From NCBI RefSeq assembly GCF_005047635.1, contig NZ_SUKC01000003.1:224902-288901 (forward strand): a stretch of DNA of 64,000 nt. Reading direction: 5' to 3'. Origin of the DNA: Arthrobacter sp. CAU 1506. GTDB taxonomy: Bacteria; Actinomycetota; Actinomycetes; Actinomycetales; Micrococcaceae. The notes beneath the pieces are model-generated. The model was not told the origin of the DNA. It made no database searches and saw only the letters and a list, made by a program, of their open reading frames with translations. Below, piece by piece: positions 51,705 to 61,652 of the stretch (the first letter of the stretch is position 1; every line of letters begins with the position of its first letter). The translations under genes and the position numbers were made by a program.

Positions 51705-52678
51705 GGCTGCGACGAAGCAACCTCCGTGCTCCCGGCATATCCCGGCGTCGGCATGGCACAGGATTCTCCTACCGTCATCCCGACGGTTCGAAGCTGTCCG
51801 GCGACGAACTTCGCAGGGTCAAGGCGCTCGCGGTCCCGCCGGCATGGTCCGACGTGTGGATCGCGCCGGCGGAGAACGGCCACATCCAGGCAGCGGGTAC
51901 GGACGACGCCGGTCGGCGGCAGTACATCTACCATCCCCGTTGGCGGGAACTCAGGGACCGGGAGAAGTTCGACCGGGCGCTGGATTTCGGCCGAACCCTG
52001 ACCGCCGCGCGGCGCAAGGTGACGGTGCTTCTCCGGTCGGGGGAGGCCACCCGGGAAGTGGCCTGTGCCGCGGCGTTCCGGTTGCTTGACAGTGCGTCAT
52101 TGCGGATCGGCTCCGAGGTCTATGCCGAAGACAACGGCTCCTACGGTGTCACCACCCTGGAGGTGCGCCATGCGCAGGTGCAAGGGGACACCATTCGGCT
52201 GGACTTTCCGGGCAAGAGCGGGCTGAAGTGGGACGTGGAACTGAAGGACCCTGACCTCGCCGACTGGCTGGCTGTGGCAAGAGGGAAGGAACCGGATGAC
52301 CCTGCCATCGGTTATCGCAGTGACGACGGCGCCTGGTCCGGGCTGGCGGCTTCCGAGCTCAACGATTTCATTCACGCACTCTGTGGGCCGGGCTTCAGTG
52401 CCAAGGATTTCCGAACATGGCAGGGGACCGTCGCGGCTGCGGTAGAACTGGCGCGCTATGACGGCAAGCCGGGCATCACGGCCCGCCGCAAAGCGGTCGT
52501 GGCCGCCATCAAGGCCGTAGCGGAGCGGCTTGGCAACACGCCCGCCGTTGCCCGTTCCTCGTATGTCGACCCGCGGCTGGTCGACCGCTTCATCGACGGG
52601 CAGGTTCCCGATGCCGTTACCTATTCGGCGGCGGAGCGCAGTGTGCCGTCTTTCCTTGGCGGCGAGGAACAGAAATAG
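51701..52678 (+). CDS. DNA topoisomerase IB, apparent CTG start
   Basis: Bacterial type IB topoisomerase of 325 residues, relaxing supercoils through a 3'-phosphotyrosine. The N-terminal domain shows PGISRRRHGTGFSY and PPAWSDVWI; the catalytic domain has Arg in L-R-I-G-S-E-V-Y, Lys in G-K-S-G-L-K-W, the D-F-R-T-W motif and the active-site Tyr in S-S-Y-V-D-P. Family homology requires coding to begin before about 51730. There is no ATG, GTG or TTG in frame between the upstream stop at 51656 and 51854. CTG at 51701 has a perfect GGAGG 7 nt upstream and overlaps the preceding stop codon. Confidence 0.87.
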   Translation: MRLRRSNLRAPGISRRRHGTGFSYRHPDGSKLSGDELRRVKALAVPPAWSDVWIAPAENGHIQAAGTDDAGRRQYIYHPRWRELRDREKFDRALDFGRTLTAARRKVTVLLRSGEATREVACAAAFRLLDSASLRIGSEVYAEDNGSYGVTTLEVRHAQVQGDTIRLDFPGKSGLKWDVELKDPDLADWLAVARGKEPDDPAIGYRSDDGAWSGLAASELNDFIHALCGPGFSAKDFRTWQGTVAAAVELARYDGKPGITARRKAVVAAIKAVAERLGNTPAVARSSYVDPRLVDRFIDGQVPDAVTYSAAERSVPSFLGGEEQK

Positions 52679-52701
52679 CCCACGGCGCTAGAATGAGAGA
52701 G

Positions 52702-52744
52702 CCCCGGCAGGCGGGATTCCCCCCAACGTCCACGTCTGTCGGGG
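52702..52744. terminator. Possible terminator between converging topIB and MBL genes
   Basis: CCCCGGCAG (52702) and CTGTCGGGG (52736) can form a 9-bp stem with one wobble pair around a 25-nt loop, in the 79-bp gap between two stop codons. Confidence 0.4.
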
Positions 52745-52757
52745 TTGTTGACGCTTC

Positions 52758-53402
52758 CTACCAGCCGCGGGATTTCCACTCGTCCAACTGGGGGCGTTCC
52801 GCTCCCAGCGTGGTTCCCTTGCCGTGACCGGGATGGATCAACGTGTCGTCCGGCAGGTAGCCGAACAGTCGGTCCCGGACATCGTTGAAGAGGGAAGCGA
52901 AGCGCCCCGGATCCTTCTGCGTGTTGCCCACTCCGCCGGGGAACAGCGAGTCCCCGGTAAAAACATGCGCGGGACCTGCCGGAGCACGGTAGACCAGCGC
53001 CACCGAGCCAGGAGTGTGACCCCGAAGTTTGATGGATTCCAACGAGAATCCATCAAACCGGCCGATGTCCTGATGGTCCAGGGAAACGTCGGTCGGAACC
53101 TCGATCGCGGGAATATCCTCCGTGCCCGCAGCCGTCTTGGCTCCGGTGGCGGCCACCGCGTCCGGCAAGGCGCGGACGTGGTCCCAGTGGCTGTGCGTGG
53201 TGATGATCAACGCGACTTTGGCAGGCGCGGACGCATCTGCGGCTCCATCGCGGAGGAGCTGCTGGATGGCCGGAAAGTCGTCGGCAGCATCAATCAGTAC
53301 CTGGACGCCGGATTTTTTGGCGGTCAGCAGATAAACGTTATTGTCCATGTCGGAAACCGAAATGGCGCGGATCGTGACTGCAGGATCTTCGTGAAGCAAC
53401 AT
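52758..53402 (-). CDS. Metallo-beta-lactamase-fold hydrolase (glyoxalase II-like)
   Basis: Zinc hydrolase of 214 residues. Metal motifs are T-H-S-H-W-D-H (about residues 69-75), G-H-T-P-G-S, G-D-S-L-F-P-G-G-V-G and H-P-G-H-G-K-G-T, the order of glyoxalase II-like thiolesterases. The first motif has W where H-x-H-x-D-H proteins vary. It probably hydrolyses a thioester or a sulfur compound; substrate is unknown. It is divergent from the GntR gene, with about 100 nt between. Confidence 0.85.
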   Translation of the reverse strand: MLLHEDPAVTIRAISVSDMDNNVYLLTAKKSGVQVLIDAADDFPAIQQLLRDGAADASAPAKVALIITTHSHWDHVRALPDAVAATGAKTAAGTEDIPAIEVPTDVSLDHQDIGRFDGFSLESIKLRGHTPGSVALVYRAPAGPAHVFTGDSLFPGGVGNTQKDPGRFASLFNDVRDRLFGYLPDDTLIHPGHGKGTTLGAERPQLDEWKSRGW

Positions 53403-53501
53403 GTGGTCCAGCCTACCGACAGTCGACCCGGACGGCTCCGGATGTCATTCTGGTTGTAGCAGTCGACATGCTGCGGACACGACGAGGAGCGGGCACGGGC
53501 G

Positions 53502-53885
53502 ATGGAAGCGAGTGGTTTTGACTGGCGGATGAACCGCGACAGCGCCGTGCCGCTGTTCGAGCAGTTGAGGCTGCGGATCATTGAAGCGGCAGATGCCGGG
53601 GAGTTGCCGGTGGGCACCAAGCTGCCGCCGGTCCGGCGGTTGGCCGATCATCTGGGTGTGGTGCCGAATACCGTGGCCCGCGCCTATCGGGAGCTGGAAA
53701 CCGCGGGCCGGGTGGAGACGCATGGCCGCGCCGGCACAGTCGTCAGCGCCGGAGCCGGCAAAGCCCGGCAGCAACTGGGCGACGCCGCCGAAGCATTCGC
53801 AGTGGCGGTTCACGGCCAGGGAATCAGCACCAAGGAAGCCCTGGCCGCCGCCAAGGCCGCCATGGAACGCCACGGCATCAAGTAA
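53502..53885 (+). CDS. GntR-family transcriptional regulator, YtrA-like
   Basis: A 127-residue DNA-binding protein. The winged helix spans residues about 12-78: [20 protein letters not shown], then [28 protein letters not shown] as the helix-turn-helix. Only a short C-terminal helical tail follows, as in the YtrA subfamily, with no large effector domain. YtrA types often control an adjacent ABC transporter, but none is next to it. Targets are unknown; the divergent MBL gene is a candidate. Confidence 0.87.
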   Translation: MEASGFDWRMNRDSAVPLFEQLRLRIIEAADAGELPVGTKLPPVRRLADHLGVVPNTVARAYRELETAGRVETHGRAGTVVSAGAGKARQQLGDAAEAFAVAVHGQGISTKEALAAAKAAMERHGIK

Positions 53886-54068
53886 CGCAACGCGTGACGA
53901 GTCGGCCGCCCACGGCCTGACGGACCAGTCACGCGAGCCCGGAGGCACTGAAGCCGGCCGAAGAACTGTGCCGAGCTGCGCCGTCGTACTGCGCGACGGT
54001 TCCCGCCGCGGGAAATGCGGACACTGGTTGTCCGCAGTAGCGGCGACCGTGACCGATGCAATACAAGT

Positions 54069-54084
54069 TCGAACGAATTTTCGA
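54069..54084 (+). promoter_or_regulatory. LexA (SOS) box of uvrA
   Basis: TCGAAC-GAAT-TTTCGA matches the actinobacterial LexA site TCGAAC-N4-GTTCGA with a single mismatch. It ends 1 nt before the uvrA -10 box, well placed for repression. Confidence 0.75.
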
Positions 54085-54085
54085 T

Positions 54086-54091
54086 TAGAGT
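54086..54091 (+). promoter_or_regulatory. -10 box of uvrA
   Basis: TAGAGT ends 7 nt before the GTG at 54099, consistent with a leaderless transcript starting at uvrA. Confidence 0.5.
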
Positions 54092-54098
54092 AGATACC

Positions 54099-57020
54099 GT
54101 GCTAAAAGCAAGCGAAACGTCCGTCCCGGCGACCGATTCGGAGTCCGCCACCCCCGTTTCCCGCTCCGCGGATATGTCACGCTTGGTCGTCAAGGGCGCC
54201 CGCGAGCATAACCTCCAGAACGTGAGCGTCGATCTTCCCCGCGACTCCATGATCGTTTTCACGGGCCTGTCCGGCTCCGGGAAGTCTTCCTTGGCCTTCG
54301 ACACGATCTTCGCCGAGGGCCAGCGCCGGTATGTGGAGTCACTGTCTTCGTATGCGCGGATGTTCCTGGGCCAGGTGGACAAGCCGGATGTGGATTTCAT
54401 CGAGGGACTGTCGCCCGCGGTGTCGATCGACCAGAAATCCACCAGCCGCAACCCGCGCTCCACCGTGGGAACCATCACGGAGATCTACGACTACTTGCGC
54501 CTGCTGTGGGCCCGGGTAGGGCGCCCGTTCTGCCCGCAGTGTGGCGAGCCTGTGGAGAAGCAGACCCCGCAGCAGATCGTCGATCAGCTGCAGGAGCTGC
54601 CCGACGGGACGCGTTTCCAGGTCTTGGCGCCGGTGGTGCGTGGCCGCAAGGGCGAGTTTGTCGACCTGTTCAAGGAACTGACTGCCAAAGGATTTTCCCG
54701 CGCCAAGGTGGACGGCAAGCAGGTGCAGCTGTCCGAACCGCCCAAGCTCGGCAAGCAGTACAAGCACACCATCGAGGTGGTGGTGGACCGGCTGGTGGCC
54801 AAGGAAGGTATCCACCAGCGCCTGACCGACTCGGTTGAAACGGCCTTGGCGTTGGCTGAGGGCAGGGTCCTGGCTGACTTCGTGGACCTCGACGAGGATG
54901 ACCCGGACCGGACGCGTGCCTTCTCCGAACACTTGGCCTGCCCGAACGAGCACCCGCTGGCCATCGATGAAATCGAACCACGCTCGTTCTCGTTCAACAA
55001 TCCGTTCGGCGCCTGCCCCGCCTGCACCGGCATCGGCAGCAAGCTCGAAGTCGACGTGGATTTGGTGGTTCCGGATCCGGACCTGAGCCTGGCCGAGGGC
55101 GCCATCGCCCCGTGGTCGCTCGGCAAGGCCACTCAGGAGTACTGGACCCGTCTGCTTGAAGGTCTCTCCCACGAGCTGGGATTCTCCATGGACGAGCCGT
55201 GGAAGAACCTGCCGAAGAAGGTCCGCGACGCGGTGTTGCTCGGCAAGGACTTCAAAGTGGTGGTGCAGTATCGCAACCGCTTTGGACGGGAGCGCAAGTA
55301 CTCCACCGGCTTCGAAGGCGCCTTCCAATACATCCACCGCAAGCATGAGGAAACCGAGTCCGAAATGGCCCGGGACCGCTACAAGGAGTACATGCGGGAA
55401 GTCCCGTGCCCGGAGTGCAACGGTGCACGGCTGAACCCGGCCTCGCTGTCCGTGCTGATCAACGGCAAGTCCATTGCGGACGTTTCCGCCCTGCCGCTGC
55501 GCGAGGCCAGCTCCTTCCTGGACGGCCTCGACCTGACGGCCCGAGAAGCCCAGATCGGCCACCAGGTGCTCATCGAGATCCAGGCGCGGCTGCGCTTCCT
55601 GCTGGATGTGGGCCTGGAGTATCTGAACCTGGAACGGGCGGCCGGCACGCTGTCCGGCGGCGAGGCCCAGCGCATCCGGCTGGCAACACAAATCGGCTCA
55701 GGCTTGGTCGGTGTGCTGTACGTCTTGGACGAGCCGTCGATCGGGCTGCATCAGCGGGACAACCGGCGGCTGATCGAGACCCTGACCCGCTTGCGCGATC
55801 TGGGGAACACCCTGATTGTGGTGGAGCACGACGAGGACACCATCGCCGAGGCGGACTGGATCGTCGACATCGGACCGGGTGCCGGTGAACACGGCGGCGA
55901 AGTGGTCCATTCCGGCTCGCTGCAGGAACTGCTGGAGAACACGCGTTCCATTACCGGCGACTACTTGTCCGGCCGCCGCCGGATTGAGCTTCCGGCCAAG
56001 CGCCGGAAGATCGACAAGAAGCGGCAGCTGAAGGTGGTCGGTGCGCGCGAGAACAATCTCCGCGGCATCGATGCGCAGTTCCCGCTGGGCGTCTTCACCG
56101 CCGTGACCGGCGTCAGCGGCTCCGGCAAGTCGACGTTGGTCAACGACATCCTCTACAAGGTGCTGGCCAACAAGCTCAACGGGGCAAAGCACGTGGCCGG
56201 CCGGCATACCAGGGTGGAAGGGCTGGACCAACTGGACAAGGTGATCCACGTGGACCAGAGCCCGATCGGACGCACCCCACGGTCCAACCCGGCTACCTAT
56301 ACGGGCGTCTTCGACAACATCCGCAAACTGTTCGCCGAAACCAACGAGGCAAAGCTGCGCGGCTACCTGCCCGGCAGGTTCTCCTTCAACGTGAAGGGCG
56401 GCCGCTGCGAAGCGTGCTCGGGCGACGGCACGCTGAAGATCGAAATGAACTTCCTGCCGGACGTCTATGTCCCGTGCGAGGTTTGCCACGGCGCGCGCTA
56501 CAACCGGGAGACCCTGGAAGTCCACTACAAGGGCAAGACCATCGCCGAGGTGTTGGACATGCCCATCGAGGAAGCGGCGGATTTCTTTGCCGCCTTCACC
56601 CCGATTGCCCGGCACTTGCGGACGTTGGTCGACGTCGGACTGGGCTACGTCCGGCTCGGCCAGCCCGCCACCACGCTGTCCGGCGGCGAGGCGCAGCGCG
56701 TCAAGCTCGCCAGCGAACTGCAGCGGCGCTCGAACGGGCGAAGCATCTACGTGCTGGACGAACCCACCACCGGCCTGCATTTTGAAGACATCCGCAAGCT
56801 GCTGCAGGTGTTGCAGGGCTTGGTGGACAAGGGCAACACGGTGATCACCATCGAACACAACCTGGACGTGATCAAGAGCGCGGACTGGATCGTGGATATG
56901 GGTCCCGAGGGCGGATCCGGCGGCGGCCAGATCATTGCCAGCGGCACTCCCGAGCAGGTTGCCGCAGTCGAGGGGAGCCACACCGGCCGGTTCCTGGCGG
57001 AGGCACTCGAGCGCCAGTGA
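54099..57020 (+). CDS. uvrA: Excinuclease ABC subunit A
   Basis: Damage-recognition ATPase of nucleotide excision repair, 973 residues. Two ABC modules are present: Walker [10 protein letters not shown] near the N-terminus and G-V-S-G-S-G-K-S-T at the start of the second half, each with a signature L-S-G-G-E-A-Q-R and Walker B V-L-D-E-P. Zinc-finger cysteine pairs are visible (CPQCGEP region, CPEC, CEAC and CEVC). The GTG at 54099 follows the LexA box and the -10; a later ATG at 54174 would remove a 25-residue extension. The following HAD gene begins within or just after its end. Confidence 0.96.
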   Translation: MLKASETSVPATDSESATPVSRSADMSRLVVKGAREHNLQNVSVDLPRDSMIVFTGLSGSGKSSLAFDTIFAEGQRRYVESLSSYARMFLGQVDKPDVDFIEGLSPAVSIDQKSTSRNPRSTVGTITEIYDYLRLLWARVGRPFCPQCGEPVEKQTPQQIVDQLQELPDGTRFQVLAPVVRGRKGEFVDLFKELTAKGFSRAKVDGKQVQLSEPPKLGKQYKHTIEVVVDRLVAKEGIHQRLTDSVETALALAEGRVLADFVDLDEDDPDRTRAFSEHLACPNEHPLAIDEIEPRSFSFNNPFGACPACTGIGSKLEVDVDLVVPDPDLSLAEGAIAPWSLGKATQEYWTRLLEGLSHELGFSMDEPWKNLPKKVRDAVLLGKDFKVVVQYRNRFGRERKYSTGFEGAFQYIHRKHEETESEMARDRYKEYMREVPCPECNGARLNPASLSVLINGKSIADVSALPLREASSFLDGLDLTAREAQIGHQVLIEIQARLRFLLDVGLEYLNLERAAGTLSGGEAQRIRLATQIGSGLVGVLYVLDEPSIGLHQRDNRRLIETLTRLRDLGNTLIVVEHDEDTIAEADWIVDIGPGAGEHGGEVVHSGSLQELLENTRSITGDYLSGRRRIELPAKRRKIDKKRQLKVVGARENNLRGIDAQFPLGVFTAVTGVSGSGKSTLVNDILYKVLANKLNGAKHVAGRHTRVEGLDQLDKVIHVDQSPIGRTPRSNPATYTGVFDNIRKLFAETNEAKLRGYLPGRFSFNVKGGRCEACSGDGTLKIEMNFLPDVYVPCEVCHGARYNRETLEVHYKGKTIAEVLDMPIEEAADFFAAFTPIARHLRTLVDVGLGYVRLGQPATTLSGGEAQRVKLASELQRRSNGRSIYVLDEPTTGLHFEDIRKLLQVLQGLVDKGNTVITIEHNLDVIKSADWIVDMGPEGGSGGGQIIASGTPEQVAAVEGSHTGRFLAEALERQ

Positions 57021-57094
57021 ACCGCGACGGGGTGACATATTCCGCCGCAGGAATGGATCCCGGCCGATCCGCGGATTTGTGGGAAAATGCCCGG

Positions 57095-57811
57095 GTGACT
57101 CAATTGCCTGCGCTGGTCTTGTTCGACCTTGACGGAACCCTTGTTGACCCCGCGGGCGCTATCACCAGCGGCATTGCCGGTGCGCTCGAGGCTGCCGGAC
57201 TGCCGGTGCCGCCGGAGCACACGCTGGGGACTCTGGTGGGGCCGCCGCTCGGCGATTCATTGCGCGGCGCCGGTGTTCCGGAGCATCGGCTCGGCGAAGT
57301 GATCGACTTGTACCGGGCGGGCTACCGCGAACACGGTATGGCAGCAAGCCGCGTTTACCCCGGCATGGCCGAGGTCCTGGAGCGGCTCCTGGCGGCGGGC
57401 ATGATGCTGGCCGTGGCCACGCAGAAACCGACCGGCTTGGCCCGCGACCTTCTGCGCCTGAAGGGGCTGGACCCGTTCTTCGAGAACATCCACGGAGCCG
57501 AGGGCGACGATCCCGCTCCGAGCGCCCCGGGACTGGGCAAGGTGCCCATCCTGCAGGCAGCCCTCGAGGCTGCGGAGAGCTTCGGGCCGGTGGTGATGGT
57601 GGGCGACCGGCTGTACGACATGGCTGCTGCGAGGCATCTGGGCATCCCGGGCATCGGTGTGAGCTGGGGATTCGCGGCCGACGGCGAACTGGAAGCCGCC
57701 GGTGCCTCCGCCGTCGTGCATTCCATGCCGGAACTCGAAGCGGCCATCGGACGGCTGGCGGTTGGGCAGCAGGAGGCCGCCCCGGCCGGGGCGCCGGGCC
57801 CGGCCGCATGA
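57095..57811 (+). CDS. HAD-family phosphatase, phosphoglycolate phosphatase-like
   Basis: Cytoplasmic phosphatase of 238 residues. HAD motif I is V-L-F-D-L-D-G-T-L-V-D, motif II A-V-A-T-Q-K-P-T, and motif IV V-M-V-G-D-R-L-Y-D, with a helical C1 cap between. This resembles Gph/PpaX, acting on small phosphate esters; the physiological substrate is unknown. GTG at 57095 gives the family N-terminus and has GGGAAA upstream. An earlier GTG at 57017 overlaps the uvrA stop (GTGA) and would add 26 residues. It overlaps plsC by 4 nt (ATGA). Confidence 0.85.
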   Translation: MTQLPALVLFDLDGTLVDPAGAITSGIAGALEAAGLPVPPEHTLGTLVGPPLGDSLRGAGVPEHRLGEVIDLYRAGYREHGMAASRVYPGMAEVLERLLAAGMMLAVATQKPTGLARDLLRLKGLDPFFENIHGAEGDDPAPSAPGLGKVPILQAALEAAESFGPVVMVGDRLYDMAAARHLGIPGIGVSWGFAADGELEAAGASAVVHSMPELEAAIGRLAVGQQEAAPAGAPGPAA

Positions 57812-58473
57812 AGACGTTTGAACTGACCCGTGCCTCGTTCCGCGCTGCCCTGCGGGGGAGTTGCCGGCCGACCATCGAAGGCATCGAGAATTTTCCTGAC
57901 GCCGGCCCGGTGATTGTCGCGCCGAACCACCTCTCCTTTCTGGACAGCATCATCATCCAGGCCATGATGCCGCGGAAAGTCGCGTTCTTTGCCAAAGCCG
58001 AGTACTTCACGGCGAAGGGACCCAAGGGTGCGGCGATGCGCTGGTTCTTCAGCAGCGTGGGCTCGATTCCGGTGGAACGGGGCGAGCAGGCGGCCAGCGT
58101 GGCCGCCCTGCGGACCGCACTTGACGTGCTGGAGCGCAATGAGGCTTTCGGGATCTATCCTGAAGGAACACGGTCACGTGACGGCAAGCTCTACCGCGGA
58201 CGAACCGGTGTGGGGTGGCTGGCCCTGACCACAGGGGCGCCGGTGCTGCCGGTAGGGCTGATCGGCACCGAGCTGCTGCAGCCCGCCGGGAAAATGATGG
58301 TCCGGCCGAAACACTTCACCGTCCGGATCGGCAAACCGCTCTACTTCGAGCGGACCGGACCGGAGCATTCACTCCCGGCACGCCGATCCGCGACGGACCA
58401 GATCATGGACGCGATCGCCGACCTCACCGGCCAGGACCGCTCCCATAGCTACAACAAGACGCCGTCGGACTGA
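57808..58473 (+). CDS. plsC: 1-acyl-sn-glycerol-3-phosphate acyltransferase family
   Basis: Membrane-associated acyltransferase of 221 residues that adds the second acyl chain in phosphatidic acid synthesis, or acts on a related lipid. Catalytic motif N-H-L-S-F-L-D (N-H-x-x-x-x-D) and the substrate motif Y-P-E-G-T-R-S-R-D-G are clear, with the V-P-V-G-L-I-G block III. It is translationally coupled to the HAD gene (ATGA overlap) and lies about 50 nt before uvrC. Confidence 0.88.
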   Translation: MKTFELTRASFRAALRGSCRPTIEGIENFPDAGPVIVAPNHLSFLDSIIIQAMMPRKVAFFAKAEYFTAKGPKGAAMRWFFSSVGSIPVERGEQAASVAALRTALDVLERNEAFGIYPEGTRSRDGKLYRGRTGVGWLALTTGAPVLPVGLIGTELLQPAGKMMVRPKHFTVRIGKPLYFERTGPEHSLPARRSATDQIMDAIADLTGQDRSHSYNKTPSD

Positions 58474-58522
58474 CCGGCCCGGCGGCAGATCAATAACGAG
58501 ACGACGAAGGGAGTGACCGACA

Positions 58523-60700
58523 ATGGCTGATCCGGCATCCTACCGTCCGCGGACGGGGGAGATCCCCACCAATCCCGGCGTCTACCGCTTCCGGGACGAG
58601 CACGGCCGCGTCATATACGTGGGCAAAGCGAAGAACCTGCGCTCACGGCTCAACAACTACTTCGCCAGTCCCAAAAACCTGCTGCCCAAGACCTACGCGA
58701 TGGTGCATACGGCGGCTTCGGTGGAGTGGACGATCGTCGGCAGCGAACTGGAAGCCATCCAGCTGGAGTACACGTGGATTAAGGAGTTCACGCCGCGCTT
58801 CAACATCATGTTCCGGGACGACAAGTCCTACCCCTACCTGGCCGTGACGATGGGGGAGAAGTTCCCGCGGGTCCAGGTGATGCGCGGGGAGCGGCGCAAG
58901 GGCGTGAAGTACTTTGGCCCGTACTACCCGGCCAAGGCGATCCGCGAGACCGTGGACACGCTGCTGCGGGTCTTCCCCGTTCGCAGCTGCAGCACCGGGG
59001 TGTTCAACCGCGCCCAGCGCACCGGACGGCCGTGCCTGCTGGGCTACATCGACAAGTGCTCCGCGCCCTGTGTGGGGCGGATTTCGCCCGAGGACCACAA
59101 GGCGCTGGCGGCCGAGTTCTGTGCGTTCATGGGCGGGGAAGCGGACCGCTTCATCCGCGCGCTGGAGAAGAAGATGGCGGCAGCGGTGGCGGAACTCGAC
59201 TACGAGTCGGCGGCACGGTACCGCGACGACATCGCCGCGCTGCGCCGCGTCTTCGAACGCAATGCCGTGGTGCTCAGCGAGGACACCGACGCCGATGTGT
59301 TCGCGCTGGCGCAGGACGAGTTGGAGGCGGCGGTCCAGGTGTTCCACGTGCGCGGCGGCCGGATCCGCGGCCAGCGCGGCTGGGTGGTGGAAAAGGTCGA
59401 GGACCAAAGCACTGCCGACCTGGCCGAGCATCTGCTGCAGCAGGTGTACGGCGACGCCGACGGCCCGGACAGGATCCCGCGCCAGGTGATGCTGCCGCAG
59501 GAGCCGGAGAACGCTGCCGAGCTGCAGGCTTGGCTGAGCACACTGCGCGGCAGCAAGGTCCAGATCCACGTGCCGAAACGCGGCGACAAGGCCGCGCTGA
59601 TTTCTACTGTTCGAGAGAATGCCGAGCAGGCGCTGGCGCTGCACAAGAGCAGGCGGGCCGGCGATATCACCACGCGCTCGGCCGGCCTCCAGCAGCTGCA
59701 GGAGGCGCTGGACCTTCCGGTCGCGCTGCTGCGGATCGAGTGCTACGACATCTCGCATGTCCAGGGCACCAACGTGGTGGCCTCGATGGTGGTGGTGGAA
59801 GACGGGCTGCCCAAGAAATCCGACTACCGCCGCTTCGCGATCACCGGAGACGCCGCCCGCGACGACACATCGGCGATGTACGACGTGATCAGCCGGCGGT
59901 TCCGCAACTATCTGCTGGACCAGGGACGCCTGGCGGCTCCTGAAGCCACAGAGGCCACCGACGCCCCCGACGCCACCGGGATTGCGGCCACCGGGGTTAC
60001 CGGGGTTACCGGGGTTACGGAGGCCACCGCACCCGGCGCCGCCGGCGCCACGGACGCGCCCGCTGCCGCCGCCGAGCAGGCGGCGTCAGCTCTCGCCCAA
60101 GGCGGGGACACCGCCGTCGTGCTGGAACAGACGGCGGCTGAAATCACCGTGCCTGAAGAGACCGTGCTGGAAGCGACTTTGACCCCGGCGCCGAAAACCA
60201 AGTTCGCCTACCCGCCGAACCTGGTGGTGGTCGACGGCGGCCCGCCGCAGGTGGCCGCCGCCTCCCGCGCGCTGGCTGACCTGGGCATCACCGACGTGTT
60301 CGTGGTGGGCCTGGCCAAGCGGTTGGAAGAGGTGTGGCTGTCCGACGACGATTTCCCGGTGATCCTGCCGCGCTCGTCCGAAGGGCTGTTCCTGCTGCAG
60401 CGCATCCGCGACGAGGCGCACCGCTTTGCGATCGCCTACCATCGGCAAAAGCGCGGCAAAGCCATGACCGTGTCCGTGCTGGACGGCGTGCAGGGGCTGG
60501 GACCGGCCAAGCGGAAGGCCTTGATGAAACATTTTGGCTCGGCCAAGAAGCTCAAGGCGGCCAGCGTCGAAGAGCTGCAGCAGGTGCCGGGCATCGGGCC
60601 CGCGATGGCGGCGTCGTTGAAGCGGCAGCTGGCGCCCGGGGCTGCGGACGAGGCCGCGCCGGCAGTGAATATGGCTACCGGCGAAATCATCGAATCTTAG
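58523..60700 (+). CDS. uvrC: Excinuclease ABC subunit C with a low-complexity insertion
   Basis: Endonuclease making both incisions in excision repair, 725 residues. The GIY-YIG domain is N-terminal ([15 protein letters not shown]), then a Cys-rich segment ([13 protein letters not shown]), a UVR motif, the RNase H-like domain ([19 protein letters not shown]) and two helix-hairpin-helix motifs ending in V-P-G-I-G-P-A-M-A. Residues about 472-556 are an Ala/Thr/Pro/Glu-rich insertion with tandem G-V-T repeats, inside the RNase H-like domain. AAGGGAG is 9 nt before the ATG. Confidence 0.95.
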   Translation: MADPASYRPRTGEIPTNPGVYRFRDEHGRVIYVGKAKNLRSRLNNYFASPKNLLPKTYAMVHTAASVEWTIVGSELEAIQLEYTWIKEFTPRFNIMFRDDKSYPYLAVTMGEKFPRVQVMRGERRKGVKYFGPYYPAKAIRETVDTLLRVFPVRSCSTGVFNRAQRTGRPCLLGYIDKCSAPCVGRISPEDHKALAAEFCAFMGGEADRFIRALEKKMAAAVAELDYESAARYRDDIAALRRVFERNAVVLSEDTDADVFALAQDELEAAVQVFHVRGGRIRGQRGWVVEKVEDQSTADLAEHLLQQVYGDADGPDRIPRQVMLPQEPENAAELQAWLSTLRGSKVQIHVPKRGDKAALISTVRENAEQALALHKSRRAGDITTRSAGLQQLQEALDLPVALLRIECYDISHVQGTNVVASMVVVEDGLPKKSDYRRFAITGDAARDDTSAMYDVISRRFRNYLLDQGRLAAPEATEATDAPDATGIAATGVTGVTGVTEATAPGAAGATDAPAAAAEQAASALAQGGDTAVVLEQTAAEITVPEETVLEATLTPAPKTKFAYPPNLVVVDGGPPQVAAASRALADLGITDVFVVGLAKRLEEVWLSDDDFPVILPRSSEGLFLLQRIRDEAHRFAIAYHRQKRGKAMTVSVLDGVQGLGPAKRKALMKHFGSAKKLKAASVEELQQVPGIGPAMAASLKRQLAPGAADEAAPAVNMATGEIIES

Positions 60701-60701
60701 T

Positions 60702-60707
60702 TAGGCT
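60702..60707 (+). promoter_or_regulatory. -10 box upstream of rapZ
   Basis: TAGGCT directly follows the uvrC stop; transcription would start near 60714, giving rapZ-yvcK-whiA a promoter of their own with a short leader. Confidence 0.45.
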
Positions 60708-60737
60708 AGAGCTGAAATCGAGGGGTGTGTGGTCGGG

Positions 60738-61652
60738 ATGGATGGTGTGACGATGACGGCGGACGAGGAGCTGACGCCGGAGAAGCCGGTGGAATCCGAA
60801 CTCCTGGTGGTCACCGGCATGTCCGGTGCAGGCCGCACCACGGCAGCGCACGCACTGGAAGACCATGGTTGGTACGTGGTGGACAACCTGCCGCCGCAAA
60901 TGCTCGGAACGTTGGCCGAACTGGTGTCGCGGATGCCGCAGTCGTTGCCCAAGTTGGCTGTGGTGGTGGACGTGCGCAGCCAGAGCCTGTTCCGCGATAT
61001 CCGCGAGGCGCTGCATGCTCTTGCCGCCAGCGGCGTCCACTACCGGGTGCTCTTCCTTGACGCTTCGGACGACGTCCTGGTCCGCCGCTTCGAACAGGGC
61101 CGGCGGCCGCACCCGCTGCAGGGCGATGGCCGGATTTCCGACGGCATCACCGCCGAACGTGAGCTGCTGAGCAGCCTGAAGGACTCGTCCGACTTGGTGG
61201 TCGAAACCACCGAGATGAACGTGCACGCCCTCGCCACTGCGATCACCGAACTCTTCACCGACTCCGGCCCGATCGTGCTGCGCATCAACGTGATCAGTTT
61301 CGGCTTCAAGTACGGGCTGCCGGTGGACGCCAACTTCGTCGCCGACGTCCGCTTCATTCCGAACCCGCATTGGGTTCCTGCGCTGCGTCCCTACACCGGG
61401 CTCGACGAGAACGTGCGTGATTACGTGCTGGTGGATTCCGGCGCCGAAGAGTTCGTCAACCGGTATGTGGAGGCGCTGGAGCCGGTGCTGGAGGGCTACC
61501 GCCGGGAAAACAAGCACTACGGCACCATCGCCATCGGATGTACCGGCGGCAAGCACCGGTCGGTGGCGGTCGCCGAGGAAATCGGCAAGCGGCTGGCCCA
61601 GCTGCCCAGCGTCAAGGTGACCGTGCAGCACCGGGACCTGGGGCGCGAGTAG
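60738..61652 (+). CDS. rapZ: RapZ-family nucleotide-binding protein
   Basis: P-loop protein of 304 residues. In E. coli RapZ is an RNA adaptor and glucosamine-6-phosphate sensor; the actinobacterial role is less clear. Walker A reads G-M-S-G-A-G-R-T, with Arg in place of the usual Lys, and Walker B is in V-V-V-D-V-R-S. The C-terminal domain has F-G-F-K-Y-G-L-P, D-V-R-F-I-P-N-P and I-G-C-T-G-G-K-H-R-S-V. The start is uncertain: ATG 60738 or GTG 60729 (both near AGGGG), or ATG 60753. Its stop shares a base with yvcK (TAGTG). Confidence 0.93.
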   Translation: MDGVTMTADEELTPEKPVESELLVVTGMSGAGRTTAAHALEDHGWYVVDNLPPQMLGTLAELVSRMPQSLPKLAVVVDVRSQSLFRDIREALHALAASGVHYRVLFLDASDDVLVRRFEQGRRPHPLQGDGRISDGITAERELLSSLKDSSDLVVETTEMNVHALATAITELFTDSGPIVLRINVISFGFKYGLPVDANFVADVRFIPNPHWVPALRPYTGLDENVRDYVLVDSGAEEFVNRYVEALEPVLEGYRRENKHYGTIAIGCTGGKHRSVAVAEEIGKRLAQLPSVKVTVQHRDLGRE

